The notes beneath the pieces are model-generated. The model had not been told where the DNA came from, ran no database searches, and saw only the letters and a program-made list of their open reading frames with translations. Positions 37,702 through 51,200 of a stretch of DNA of 64,000 nucleotides are shown here, piece by piece. The position numbers and the translations under genes were made by a program. The DNA comes from Styela clava (lineage: Eukaryota; Chordata; Ascidiacea; Stolidobranchia; Styelidae), in the NCBI RefSeq assembly GCF_964204865.1, contig NC_135252.1, positions 13,599,383 through 13,663,382 on the forward strand. Reading direction: 5' to 3'. How positions within the stretch are numbered: the stretch's first letter is position 1; each line of letters begins with the position of its first letter.

Positions 37702-38647
37702 ATTATAGGTCATGTGGAGAATAAAACTTCTGTAAAAGGTACAATACTTGAGATGGAGTGAGACCAAAACGCTATACTGCTAAGGTTTGTTTTATATAAG
37801 GTGCAAAGTATTCATTTTCGTCACCACTTTACCTACATCTGACTGACATTTTTTGCAATGCATCGCATTTTTGATGCCTTGCTTTCTTTCGACAAGAAAG
37901 CTGTCACGTCATCCTGGTCATTTGCAAGACAGACTGTGTCTTCGTTTTCACATATATTTGTTCATTTTTTATCAAATTCTCCACGTCCTTTTGCGAGCTC
38001 TGATGCAGGCGCGTCGTCGTCGATAAGCACGTTGTCTGAACCTACCGACCGTGACGCCCGCCACTTGGCAGTGCAACTCCGGAGTTGGACATCTAGTAGT
38101 AGTACTGTATATATTTACTGTTAAAGTAATACCATAGTTTCAAGAGTGTATTTTTCACAGTAAGTAGTTTTACTTCACTAGTTTCACCAAGTTTTGTCCG
38201 AACCTATTTATTTACCTGATATTTCAATAATAAGGTGGATATTCCACAAAATATACTTCAATCGGTGATATTAGCTTGTCTAGCAATCTATATAGTGTAC
38301 AGGCAACGCTAGACCAGTCATTAGGAATCTTGATTGTGTCATATTTCAATGTAAATATGCGATTTGATTATAATTCTAATAATACAATTTGAGCTGAATT
38401 GTGCATTTATTACTACTTATGCTGCGAAAGACCTGGCTACAGGCTGAACCGCAGAGTTCCGACCAGTTGTGGAAGCAACACTCAATACATGAATCGTAAC
38501 GTTGTACTCTACCGGATAATCTCGTTTGTTGACCGAGTAGAAGTGTAGATTCTTCAACTGCTCATTTCCAACAAAGAAGTTGTTAATGAGTCGTCGTCTT
38601 CAAATGAAGTTATTATGTGTAAATACAGCATTAGAATGCTGGTGCTA

Positions 38648-38737
38648 CCGTGTTTCCCCGAAAATAAGACTGGGTCTTATTTCAATTTTCTTTCGAAAAA
38701 TAACACTAAGGCTTATTTTCGGGGAATGTCTTATATT
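38648..38737. mobile_element. Small MITE with TTTCCCCGAAAATAAG inverted ends
   Basis: TTTCCCCGAAAATAAGAC near 38652 is mirrored by GGCTTATTTTCGGGGAA about 60 bases on. This end sequence resembles a MITE type seen in many animal genomes. It lies at the right edge of the first unit of the 38.4/38.9-kb duplication, where the two copies stop matching. Confidence 0.55.
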
Positions 38738-38867
38738 TTCATTTATCAAAAACAAAATTATAAAGTAGAGAATTACGAGATTTTTAAATATACAAAATAT
38801 GAAAACCGATAAAGACTATTATTTTGACCCCGAGAAAAAAATGTAAACATTATACCTCATTTGTAAA

Positions 38868-38918
38868 AAATGACTATTTCCCCCAAAATAGGCAAACGAA
38901 CGAGGCATAACATTAGTG
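38868..38918. repeat. Dispersed repeat with CGAACGAGGC core, copy 2
   Basis: Matches 36358-36408; see that entry. Same orientation, 2.5 kb apart. Confidence 0.5.
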
Positions 38919-40097
38919 GGTGTAGTTCACAAAAAGTTTAGTCGTCCACCATATATCCCAATGGGATTTTGAATCCATCATGAAAACAACGTTCGATACA
39001 TCAATCGATACGTTGTATACTGTGGAAAGATTTCGGTTCTTTGCTGTTGATCGAGAGGCGACGTAGTTTCTTCAACTGTTCATTTCCAACAAATGAAGTC
39101 GTTTTACCTGGGCTATTATTTGTAAAAACAACATTAGAATGCTGGTGCTGGTAGGATACCATCCACGACATGGGCCGTTTCGTTTTTAAATATGAAATTA
39201 TACTGCGCTATGTATGTCCCGAATTTGATAGGTACCGGTACAGTTAGGACGACCTGTTATCGATAGTGCACAGTGTTTGAGATACAAGCCGAGGTTTTAA
39301 ATAACAAAAGCTGAAAGTGCTCGAAGTTTCAATTTATACAGCGGCGTTTGTTTTGTTCTTATTTGTGAGACGCACAGACAAATTTCTCATTCGAACTAGG
39401 GTAGAGTATAGCCCAGCAGCTAGACTATTTTGGAAATGGATATCTAGCTATATTTTTGGTAGCGCGGTATCGGTATCTCCTACGCGTTACATGTGAATAT
39501 TTGGCTTTGGGATCCACAAAAAGTTACTTCACATAGCTGTTCTTGCCTGCATCATAACGAATCTGTCTCCAACGTTGTTGCCACCAAAAAGGTTATGACC
39601 GTTTCATTAGACTAGCCTTATACTTCTTATCCACATGCCCAAAACATTGCCGCGCGGCAATATATTTTTGACGGTATTGACATGTAATCAGGTCCAGGAA
39701 TATAATTTTTCCTGAGTTAGCTTATTTTGTTTATTTGTTGATATTACCAGACAGTTACAATTTTACAATATTGAATACATGCTGTTAGTTTGAAATATGA
39801 CAAAGTAGCGCGTAACGAAATAAGATGTAGGCCTACTGTATATAATTTGTAAACGTGATGATTAGGCGTTGTGTATAATTGTGAATTTACATATTTCAAA
39901 TGAACAATAATTTTGTAAAGAAGAAATCGAAAAAATATTTTTCATAATAAGGAATCATTCAGATTGTACGCGGGAATTTCAAAAAGCAGATAAATAACGT
40001 TCATAAATAACCTCGTAAACGCATCGCATCAAAGCAGTCACCAATTGGCTCAATCAACACAAAAGTACTTTCAAATGTCTGCTTTCACTGTTTTTAA

Positions 40098-40103
40098 TTT
40101 ATT
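40098..40103 (-). promoter_or_regulatory. Poly(A) signal of gene C
   Basis: AATAAA on the minus strand 69 bases past the stop codon at 40172, a normal spacing for a compact 3' untranslated region. Confidence 0.6.
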
Positions 40104-40171
40104 ATGTGTTGATTTTGAGAAATCGCATTAATAAGGTCGTTATTGAATGCGTTTGCCTTAAAATCGCAAGC

Positions 40172-43100
40172 TCAGTCAAATTTTTGGCAACAAAATCGGA
40201 CTTTATAATCATCACACTTTTTATTCTTTTGCTTGTAGTTATGACAACTCAATCCGAATCTTGGTTCGACTTTCAGTTTCTGTCCAGTCTTTGTATAGGG
40301 CTCGTCGGTTTTTGCTACTAGAGCTTGGACTGCACTTGGATTGTAACAAACGTCAGTTATATTTTTTCTTCTAATTCTAGAAAAATATTCCATGTCTCCA
40401 CTTCCACCAGGCGTGTCTATGTTATACCACTGAGTCCACACTTGTTCTGGCATACACTTTCCCTTCTGTCCAGGTTCTGAAAACAATTGTTTACAGTCAT
40501 CAAACAACAAAACAATGACGAAGTAGTAATTAGGTTTAGTTGCCCTATTAGTTGTTTATGGAACAAACAATGAGAAATAATCTATCTATGAAGTGTTTTT
40601 CACATCTTTTTGAACATAAACTCTGACTTTAACTGTCTCAAGAAGAGATATCTGATACCATTATCTCATCTTACCAACTTTTATCTTTTTTCCTATTTTG
40701 AAAGCGACAGATACTCTTCTTGTGATCTGCTTTGTCGCCTCAACGTTGCATCTCGACACTGATGCGCTGAGAACTGTGCGTGGTTTTATCACTAGCTGTA
40801 GCTTCCTGGCAAAACATTTAGGAGCGCTTGATATCTTTGGAACAAGAGGCCCGGATGGCAGAATTCTAGATGCCCCCGATGAAGATACTCGTATATTGAG
40901 CCGTCCACCAGATGCTTGCTTCAATATATCTTTCAGACTTAGTGCTCGCTTTCCTCTTACAGGACTAACTGGTTTGGATTTGGTACTTGTTGGCGCGTTC
41001 TTTTTTGCGCATGTTGTTACATACGTTTTCGATCGATAATATGTAATTCTAAAATAAAATTCAAAAAAACGATTTTAACTAGCTTACATTAGTAGTGTAA
41101 TATTAATAAGAACTATGTTGGTCTTGGTGTCACAAATATAGATGACGGTTCGCAACGAAAGTTTTGAATCTCATAAATTTAAAAAATGTACGTTTCATTT
41201 TGTAGTGAGGTATTCTACTGTTAACTTTAATAACTCATTGTTAATCTTAGTATGACAGTCTATTTCAAGTATTTTTCAATTAATTTAATATTTAATCTAG
41301 TTTTTCTTAACTTATGACTTGATTTGACCTAATGATATTTTGGATACTGCATAGAATGTGATTAACAATACTCTCAATATTCAAACCTACCTGCAGTTTG
41401 ATCTATGATTGGTTAAAAACGCTGAAAGATCGATGAAGTTATATTTGGGAGCGATAACCTCTTCTCCTGGTTTAGATGAAATAGTTCGAGTCATAGACAA
41501 AGCGGCTGATGTAAGACAGACAACATATTGAGTCCTTGATATCGGACAAGAGCTCATTGTGGTAAACTTTTGAAAAATTTTAGGTCTGAATACTTCCGTC
41601 CCAACTTTTTCACAAGGTCTCGTAGTGTTGAGTGGATTGGCTGTTAAAATCAAATTATTCTTTATGAACAATGAATAAGTTGAAAAAAATGTTATATGGT
41701 TGAATGGTGTCTCCACAGATTAACACACATTTCATACAATTTCTTAAACGCCAAACATAAAAATTGAGTTTCTGAGGCGGATGTTTTTGAAACTTGAACA
41801 TATTTTGCATTTTCACGAGAATAAAGGTATAGGCTGTAAATTGAAGACGGCTAATTTAGAAAGTTTACTAAATTCAGGTTTATTCTTTTCTTACTCCAGC
41901 GGAATATTATAGCCTCTTTGATGAGTCAATTTCCCATTCCCTCTACCTGACTATGTCACTTTTTGCCACTTAACTTTTTTATTAACACCTAGTTTTTTCT
42001 ATCGTCTGTTGTTGTTTTAACATAATTGTGAAGTTCAATGAATTCTTTGTACATTTGGCTAAAACTTATTGTTTATGTTGCGGATTTTCATAAAATGAAA
42101 TGCTACAAATGAAAATATATTACAGCGAATAAAGAAAACCGATCAGATTCAAAACAAGATGGTCCACAATGACTAGGTCAATTTTGTTTTGATCTACATA
42201 AAATCTTTAGTCAAATCATTCCAATTTTTGTTAATAGTTTGGTACAAATTCGGTGACATTTTGGTACAATCGCTCGAATCGACTACCTACCTGCATATTC
42301 GTTTATGCATTCTTTCAGTGGAATCAAGTAGCTCGACGTTGGCAAAAGGAAATGATTTGCTTGTTCTATCCAACAAGACTCATCTTTGTCTCTAAATTAT
42401 CATTACAAAATGTTTTTTCAGTTTTGCATATTTGAAATTCTGATGAATTTGTGGATTATCCCAACTATCTTTACATTTTCAGTTCAATCTTACTCCGAAC
42501 TTTGTAGGTACACCAGCAACTGGATTTGGCGTAAGAGCTTACGTGATAGAAACGACCATCCTTACACGTTACATTGATGACATCTATGTCACAGCCATGC
42601 TTTAATAATTAGTTAAATTGAGAAAAACCTCATTATGTACAATATCAATTTTCCACTATCATATTTATCGAATAAATTGGATATTTATAATTTCAAATGC
42701 ACCAAAAACATTTTAATAAAATAAACATACTTGCAATAAAATTCGTCAGTTGCTGTAAACCATAAATCATCCCATACCACATAATCTACAATATATTTCC
42801 ACGACTTTACAGCTCCTAATTTTTCTTGCATGCATATCGTGAAAAAAGGTCTGATACTTCCCAAAATTCCCTCTTCTCGACATTTCTGTCTACATCCTGA
42901 AATTAGATAGTAAAACCAAAATAATGTGGAACGTTATATGGAATATTTTTCTTTACATAATCTGCTTCTCATTGAATTCCGCGATGCAGTAGCTGTAAAA
43001 TCTGTATCTATGATACACATTTGCTTAGGTGATTTTATTGCGAAATTTCATCTGAAATATAATATTTATGCCTACTACGGAATTCAATTAAAAAGATTTT

Positions 43101-43184
43101 ATATATAAATGAAATACCTTCAACATAGGTGAAAGTTTGGAAAATGAGTATCATCACAATCGTCAAATAAAATATATTCTTCAT
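40172..43184 (-). CDS. Gene C: compact secreted D1 / M2 / WxxW protein
   Basis: Six exons: 43184-43118, 42896-42731, 42391-42291, 41640-41391, 41048-40675 and 40476-40172 (phases 1, 2, 1, 2, 1), 420 residues. There is a signal peptide at 1-22. D1 (23-111) has GCRQK, TIC, the VWDDLWF motif with FYC, SCW and KEC, in register with genes A and B, including a phase-2 intron just after the third cysteine. M2 starts directly (residues about 112-300) with SSC, VVC, SNCR and TTC; an extra PCEK precedes it. Unlike A and B, the furin-type site (RGKR/A) and a Ser/Pro linker lie inside M2, before its last two cysteines (PKC..SRC). The last exon is a WxxW domain: CMPEQVWTQWYN, DVC, LSC and CDDYKVRFCC. Probably extracellular; the function of D1 and M2 is unknown. 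Confidence 0.75.
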
Positions 43185-43259
43185 TTTCTTTTGCTGAACA
43201 TCCACACATCCGACGAGCAGTGGTACATCCAAATCTTGAATTACAACTTATAGGTCAAT

Positions 43260-45553
43260 CTTAACAACAGATTTCTCGATTATGTCGTCGAATATATGCA
43301 TAAAAGATGTAAGAAAGTTTTTGCCCCCAGGGGTAGCGCTTGTGCTTCGTCATAGGGATTTGGTTTTTGTAAAATGCTTCGGAAAGATATTGAATAACAC
43401 GATAAATATACTGTAAAAAATAATACGTTTTCGAGGTAATTCATGTTACAACTTTTTCAAACTACCAAATCAAACAATAAAGGCGACAACAATTTAGCAT
43501 TGTGCTTTTCTATTTGACCAAGAACTATATCGCTTTTCAATTAGCTATTACCCATTGATTGCCCTTACCCAAAAATGCCATTTATACTGCTGTTTAGAAC
43601 ACCATGCCAGAATAAATTTTTAACTTCTAAATTACTCTCATTATTTTCCATTTGCTAACAAAATGAGTTTCGTTGTCTATTTTTATGTCGATCTGACAAG
43701 ACGTGATATTTGATACTGCGATTCGATTGACTCGGACACTCAAAACGTTCGTAAAAAAATGGTTCAATCACCGATATATACGGGTTCAACTTTTTAATTT
43801 GTCATAACTTGGTTAAATTTATATCATAGATTTGAACCTTGAGTCCGTTTTTTTACTATTCATTTACGTCTAAATTTCCAAGTGACCGGCTGGTTTATTA
43901 TTGTTATGACTGTCTATATCTAGACACTGCACTCCGTAAATTGGTATTTGATGTGGTTTGTTGTGGTAAATTATCGCTGCGGAAGAAATTATTGTTTTCA
44001 GATATAACATCGAACACTTCCTGAAGTATAATTCATAATAATTCATTTACAGACACCGATTATGAGTTGCAAAAAAACACTACTCTCTTCAGTCAAGTGA
44101 ATATAAGTGTACGGATATAATAAAGGAAACTAAGATGCAGTATACTTGTAAAAAAATATATATCAACTATCTTCACATTTCTCAAACTTTCGATGGTGCT
44201 GCATTAAACCGCTGTAGGCCGCTAGAGAAGCGTGGATATAACGCCTGTATATTTAGCAAACTGTCATAACAAAATTCTACTGTCTATCTTGTCTTATATC
44301 AAAGCTATTTAAATGTACCTGACGAAGTAACTGTTTATCTTTCTTTCAGAGGCTCCCGAAATTATCTTACTTGAATATGTTTCTTTTCGGATTCGATATC
44401 AATTGTGTAAAAATTGTTTATTCGGTTGAGTACGAACAGTTATCACCAACGGCGATCGGGAGTTTATAGAGAATTTTGACCGGGCCATATCAACGGCTCA
44501 TGAGGCAATCAAGCAACATCATCTGTCTTTGGCAGAATTGTATTTGACCATTATTCTTTTATCTTTTCAAAAGTCATATCGTTGCACGCGCGTTTAATTT
44601 TATTTTCAAACGTTGTTTTAAGCTCATTGTGATGAAGTTTTTGATGGAATATTTAGGAACCTCCAGTTCCTGAAGAATCGCACAAGGCATTTCCGTCAAC
44701 CATTGAAGTTGAAAATATCCTTGTGGGATTGTGAAAAAACTGTTGATAACATCACCAAAATTACCCACTTCTAGTCGGCCACTCCGCTGTGTCGTGAAAC
44801 GATGCGCTTCATTGAGTTTTCAATTATGATTAAAGTTGATTTGAAACAGCCTTCTTGATATCATGCATTTGAAAAACAACGCTGGTGATTTAAGAATCCA
44901 TTATCTTTCAAGGGAAGTACACTTTGAAAATGTTTTTCTTTATAATTATGTCACATGTCACCATGCCTTGGGGATCATTTGCCACAATGCATTAACCTAG
45001 AATAATATCAGTCTTTATATTTTCGACCAAAAACTAGCAAGACTATTCTTTCGTTCTATATTTGTCTTAACAAGTTCATCGCAAATGCCGTTAACGCTAA
45101 TGTTCTGTAAATTGCTTACCTTATCGTAAATCGTACATGTATACAGTTTTTAACCACAAACAATTAAAGGAGTGTGCACAGGAGTAAATAAACAAATATA
45201 CGACTTCGAGATTACGAGATCTTTACAGTTATTAAAAATAATTTAACGATAGCGTACTGTATCATTAACACGGTATTAGTGAACCATATTCTTGACGTGC
45301 TTTAGTGGGTGGGGATGTAAATAGATATTTTCGAAATTTAAATTGTACATGAAAGTTAGAAAAAATGGATTATGAAATTGCATAAAACAGAGAGACCAAA
45401 ACCTTCCTTCACAGTATTGAAACAATTTTGTTTTTCATATTTCAATCCAGAATGGAAGTGAAGAACTATTCTGAGTTTGCTATGGTTTATATATTGCAAA
45501 TATTCATTGCATGCGTACATTTTTATTTATCAATTGTTGTATTTTATTTTCAG
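43260..45553. other. Intergenic stretch upstream of gene C
   Basis: AT-rich. A minus-strand frame at 44768-44574 (opening GNFGDVINSFFTIPQG) has one plausible acceptor but could not be connected to gene B or C and carries no module cysteine pattern. No transposon ends were found. Confidence 0.4.
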
Positions 45554-45705
45554 TTGCGCCTTTACGGGAAACTTTTTATTTCCAGCTTCAGGAACAAATT
45601 TCACAATTGAATGTCTTATTGAAAGGCGACAAATTAAGAGATTCAGTGTTCGTTCTTACCGTTTTCTTCAGATTACCATCTTGCAAAATCATCAAAATTA
45701 AATAA
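45554..45705 (+). CDS. Possible terminal exon, gene not resolved
   Basis: A polypyrimidine/acceptor TTTTATTTTCAG ending at 45553 opens a 50-codon frame (phase 1: APLRETFYFQLQEQISQLN..) that ends with a stop overlapping AATAAA at 45701-45706. The helical-looking composition (LRETFYFQLQEQISQLNVLL) is better than background, but no upstream exon could be joined, and only one cysteine is present. It may be the last exon of an unannotated plus-strand gene, or chance. Confidence 0.2.
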
Positions 45706-47984
45706 AACCTGATGCGCTGCATTCCGCAAGTCCTTTATGAAAATAAAAAATTATTGCTAATGTCAAAGATTGTTGGCTTATATTGCACTTATCAATCAAT
45801 ACTTTCAATTTCATAAACATATGTTATGTATGTTTACATTAATTTTTTCTGTTTGTTTGTGTTTACTTTCTTGTAAGTATGTTTATGTTTCCGCGCCTTT
45901 GGGCTGCTTGTTGTAAGTTGAAATAGAGTTTGAAGTTCATTTGATCAGAGGATACATACAATGAAATTATTTATAAATATGATAGACTGTTTAATTTTCA
46001 TGAATTTGGAAAATTCGGTTTCATGGTAACGGTATAATTAACAACAGCAAAAAATGACTGTTTTTTTACCTTCATCATAATGTTTTGTTTTTATTATTCA
46101 CATATTTGATATCTCAGTTTTTATTGAAAATTCATGGAAAAAAAATCTCAAGTTTTATATTATGGGGTCGTTTTTTCATGTACTTTGTCTATTTGTACCA
46201 GACGTTTTTCTATATCATCAGGTAATATTGTATGTTTTCCAACTGGTTTTCAATATTTTATTTGGAAAGTAAATATTATTTTTACCTTCAGCTTTGTATA
46301 CAAAACTCTTTATTTGTGTTTACAAAAGATATCATAAAACGTTAACAATATATTCAAGGGCATTCATGGTGTGTATGCTTTAGATACATTCGTTTTTGTT
46401 TTCATTTACTTCGATTCTCAATTGTAAAACACTTGTTCACGCAAACAATGCGTATATGTAACTCCCTGAAGCGCTGAATTTTTTTTACATATTTATGAAA
46501 TGTACTCGACAAGGTAACAAGGTCTTAACCCCTGGTTCTAGAAAAATAAAACATTGATGAAACATTAAAAGCGATTGTCGTAATTGGAGGGCGTATCCGT
46601 AAAATCGACTGTAAACTGCACACGTCGTTGGTTAACTTGGTTAACTCATCTCAAATATTGATCTCATACTCAAAAACCATTTATAAAAGAAGTTCAAAGA
46701 AGCAGTTTGACACACATATATATATATATATAGGTTTTTTCAGATCAACGCTCCACTTCATATATCTCAATGCTTATAAAAAAAAAGTCTTCTCTATATT
46801 GGCATTTTTACGTAGAAGCAGATTTTGTTTTGGATATGATTTTTCATTACAATATAGTTGGTTCGAATATCCCTGTAAATAAATGAATCATTAATACGAT
46901 GAACTTATGAAGTTTCATTTAAAGCTGGTATCACAATTTACTCTTAACAGAGATAGCAGAAGGTAAACCGTTTGGTATGTTAAGGTTGACATTTTTGCAC
47001 GTGCGGAACACATTCTTTCTGTTTTGTCGTACATGTTGTTAAATTTTAGGTTTATTTACACGTCCATGCCTTCAAGGTGTGTGTCCAAATGTTAACTGAT
47101 GTTTGTTTAATACAAGCTATGCTGAAAAATTTAGATTTTTCATACCAGAAAAAAATTGGATTGCCGATATAAATCCATATTGGAAAAATAATGCAAGTTT
47201 TGATCGTATGTTTTAATAGAACTTTTATAACAAGCCTTCCGGTGAAATTTATTACAGAAAAATGATTTTCACCGCACAAAGTTGAGAGCCCCCGTCCTAA
47301 GATATATTGCGTATAGCGTGTACAAAAACTGCCTTTATCTACATGAAAATGTACAACTGCATTTTAATATTATTATTTTGTGGCGGACAATGTATTTTTT
47401 CAATTCAGACCAAGTCATTTAAGATGTGATGGCTCAGATTAATTTTCGAGTATATTCTGTATGCAATTTGCATTTTTTTTTCATTATTTTGTCAATATTT
47501 TATCATGGAATATGTATGATTTGAAGTGGTAGAAAAAGGTCTTCCGCATGTATTGGAAATCTATGATTTCTCTTTCTCAATGTCTGCAGAATTTTTTTCT
47601 TACTGGTCTACATTACACATTTAAGCACTATTATAAAATTTTCCATTTGAAAACATTTGTAGAAGACCAATACCTGACCACTGTCTAAACTTGTAAGACA
47701 AAACATTAAACACTTAAATTGATAATTATCATAAATTGATTTATTAAATTGCATGGTAGAAATAAAGGGCAGCTCTAGATGCCTGTGTCAAATAATGGAA
47801 GTGAGAATAAGGAAGAACAATAAAACATGAAACTTTGGAATAAATAAAATATTGGAAAATAATAATATATATAGCAATACACGGAACCTTTGAAGATGCC
47901 CATTTCCAATCCGGTTTATAACGGCACACTTCATTAGGCACTTTAACCGCGGTGTTGGTCATTATTATGTTCGATATTGAATTG
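45706..47984. other. Intergenic stretch between B and C
   Basis: Nothing supportable. Short TA run at about 46716-46732. I searched the minus strand specifically for a WxxW exon belonging to gene B and did not see one. Confidence 0.4.
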
Positions 47985-47990
47985 TTTATT
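47985..47990 (-). promoter_or_regulatory. Candidate poly(A) signal of gene B
   Basis: AATAAA on the minus strand about 250 bases past the in-frame TAA at 48243; another lies at 47740-47745. Its presence favours gene B ending at 48243. Confidence 0.35.
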
Positions 47991-48242
47991 ATCAGAGCAT
48001 AATATTTATGCTGGCTTAGTCTTGGACTATAAACAAGAACTTTTCACTGTATTACCAAAACAGTTTTGAACTAAATGCAAATACAGGTAAAAGTTGCAAT
48101 GTTTTTTGGCGCTAAATATACAAAAACGCCGAATCTTCGATTCTTCTCTTTGGCAGTTCCTCTACTGCAGTTTTTACTTCGACAATCGAAGTTCATTCAT
48201 ACTTTTTAGGCTTCAATATATTTAATCTTATCATCATCGAAA

Positions 48243-51200
48243 TTACGAAGCACAAGACAATAAAATGCTTCTTAGACGAGAATCGTGTTTTACAAGTTGC
48301 AACATTACTGAAGGTATACAGGATGATTGTTGTACAGAAGCGGCTTTGCATTTCCGTATTTTGATGTTTCCTTCAGTATCCTGTACAACCAACGACCTGT
48401 TGAAATACCATTGATGATTATTATTTGAAATCAAATTTAATGAGTGTTTAAAAAAGTTTTATTTTGAAGTTGGTGTTGTAATCAATTTAATTACAATTTC
48501 GTAGCACCTATCGCTTTTATACTATTGTCATATGGAAACTTTCCAAAGTAGAATCTTTCTCTTCGAGCTCAAAAAATTATCTGTTCTTAAAAATTGTATT
48601 CAATAGCCGTATTAAAGCTACTCATACCGAGCTTTTTATTGTAGATATTCACTTTATTTCCGAAAATAGTTACATGGAGTTGAAATACTCATTTCGACAG
48701 TCACTAAGTATTGAATTTGGTTTATTTTTATAGAGCGAAAAAACACTACTTACTGGCAAGATGAATGATTTTCTTCAAAAAATTTGACAACTGATTCCAT
48801 ATCTTCTTTAGATAGATATTTTGCAGAAATAAATAAACTGCTTCTCTTCATTTCTTCAGTACTGACTTTTTCACCAACGCACTGAGTAAACCTTTCCGTC
48901 GCTTCTTCGTCACAGAAATTGCTGGTTACTACACGTGGCATTACTGTAAAACAACGGTTTAATGTTATTTATTTTTCTTTGAGAAAAGAGACCAGCAAAT
49001 AGTCTATCAAATACCAGATGAAATGTAGTTTTTCATTCCAATCTTATTCTCTGAATTAGAAAACTCGCTTACCACTGTTTTTGCCCGGCTCGAGATTTTT
49101 CCGTTCATTTATCAATTGCAAAATATCTATTAATCCCATTGCTTTTTGGACTCCTGATGAAGTGGATGAAACGGGTAATGATGGAGTGCTTGTTTCATGA
49201 TAACGGAGGAGGACATGAAACGGGTCAGCCGTCTCCACTCTCTTTGGTATTGCAGTAGTAGGCCGTGTATTCGTTTTGTGTGTTGGACGCCAAGAAGTGT
49301 GTTGGTGTGTTGAATCTTTTTTACTGTTGTGACTTGCTTCATTCGGTTTTGTATGAGCAAACTTTGGATTCATTGTCGTGGACCGGTAGCTCACTGGCCA
49401 AGCCGTACTGACAGGCATTGGCGGATTGTTGTGACTTATTTTGGGACTGAAATGCATTGGTGAGTCCGGTCGCGAGTTGGCATCCGCATCGAAGGTTTTC
49501 TGGGGAACATGGTAATTATTTGACACCAATGTGGGACCATTTACCTTTGGTGTTGGTACGTACATTTTTGGGATCGGTTGTTGATAAAATTGCGGCGAGA
49601 CTGGTGCGGATACTGGTGGAATATTCATTGCAAGAGGCGGTGGAGTTTGTGGAACGAGTGATGGTGAACGTGCAGCAGCTGGTGCTGAAACTACAACAGG
49701 CGACGGTGAGTGTAAAACGGGCAAAGGGGAACGGATATTGTTGTTCATATGCACTTGAGATAATCCAGATCTAGTTTGTTGCTGCATTTTTTGCCTCCAC
49801 GTGGACATTAGCAAAACCAGGAAATCCTTGTATGAGATTGCACGTTTCGCTCGCCCAGATCGCACCACTGTAAATAGAACATAACAAATATTTGAATGTA
49901 TTTTCATAGCATCTCGATGATAAAATACTTTGAGATGAATTTGACCGATTTATTTTAATTTACTTGTGTATTTAAAAGGTTCGCTATTGCAGTTATGGCG
50001 AATGACCGAAAAAGTCTTCGTAATCCCATACGTTAGTGCCGCAGAGTCAACGAATGTTTCATTCAATTAGCAGTTATGTCAGAATTCGTATTTTGTTATA
50101 ACTGACAATTATGGTTTTCTGTGAGCGAAAACTGGGAATGACAAACCTTGCAAATAGTCAGAGTCATCTTCCAGAATGTAATCGATTGATCGCATTTGTT
50201 CATCCGTATACTTTTTGATACAATCTTTTAGAAAAAGTCCGTAAATAGATGATGGGTCAATAAGAAAGTCTACTTGACTTTTCCAGCAGTCATATGTGTC
50301 CTGTTTTTTACTGAAATTGAAAATAAATTGAATTTTTACATATTTTGAAAATAACTAATTATAATAACTACGATTGTAACTGGTTGTTTATAGGATGTAG
50401 GCCCAGGTATCGTCTTGCAACATTGTTGTTGTGGTCGAAATATCGCTTTTCTCCCCAACTAATAGGAAGATCGATTTGAATATTCAGTACTTAAAAGTGG
50501 AAACACTTGCAATTTAAAATACAAAATTGTTTTGCCTAAATAAAAATATTCAAATGTTCAAGTCAAACAACACACTATACGGAATGATTAATATATTATA
50601 CGCCAAATGTTAAATAATTAAATGCGCTTTATCCCACTTACTGAAACACATAATATATATATTCAGTTTTATTTAACGATATTTTAACTTGTCATGAATT
50701 TGAATAAATTGTGATTTTGTTCGATTGGACTATATCCAAATTTGGTCAATAGCGTCAATATTTGACGCTTGTTAATTTTCGAAAACATGTTTCGATATTT
50801 TTAATTTTAATAACAATTTTAAATAAAATTATTTCAATTCTCAATATAATTGAATATAATTACTCCGCTTAATCTTTAGATATCAATGTATCGAACAGCA
50901 GCCTACAAACATTTCTCCATTCAAAATTGTCCGTTACAAAAGTTTCAACGTCAATTGCCATAAGAATTCGATATAATTTGACCAGTAATTAATCCTCACC
51001 AAATAATTATTTAAGATCGAGCGTAGGAATCAGAAACCACATTCAAAGGTCATGTCATTCTCTCCGTAGATTTTGAAGTGGTTAATTGAAACTAAACGGT
51101 CGCTCTCACGAAATACGTAGGCGCGATTAATATTACCATTGTGATTTAACTGTGACAGATACTTTGATATCGATATTACGATCAAATATATTTCTAATCG

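Larger units (their letters stand above)
38440..39152. repeat. Diverged direct duplication, offset 502 bp
   Basis: The segments 38440-38640 and 38942-39142 share ATACATGAATCG or ATACATCAATCG, TTCTTCAACTG(C/T)TCATTTCCA, ACAAA(G)AAG and ACA(G/A)CATTAGAATGCTGGTGCT in the same order. The second unit has several changes. The intervening DNA holds the MITE at 38648 and the CGAACGAGGC repeat. Confidence 0.6.

Noticed and set aside
40698..41039. 113-codon plus-strand frame with a signal-peptide-like start
   Set aside because: It is antisense to the furin-site/linker exon of gene C, which has matching splice phases on both sides and aligns with A and B.
43839..44024. Cysteine-containing plus-strand frame (YYCYDCLYL..VVCCGK), considered as a D1-like exon
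   Set aside because: Non-ATG start, no acceptor, and the cysteine spacing and the W motif of D1 are absent.
44574..44768. Minus-strand frame opening GNFGDVINSFFTIPQG, considered as a gene B or transposase exon
   Set aside because: It cannot be joined in phase to B or C and has no cysteine pattern or hAT dimerisation signature.
47744..47962. Minus-strand frame with CRYKPDWKW, considered as the missing WxxW exon of gene B
   Set aside because: The spacing is W-x-W, not W-x-x-W; no acceptor in the right phase, and the rest of the domain signature (VC.., CxxYxVRF.C) is absent.
49457..49774. 105-codon plus-strand frame
   Set aside because: Antisense shadow of the Pro-rich linker exon of gene B.
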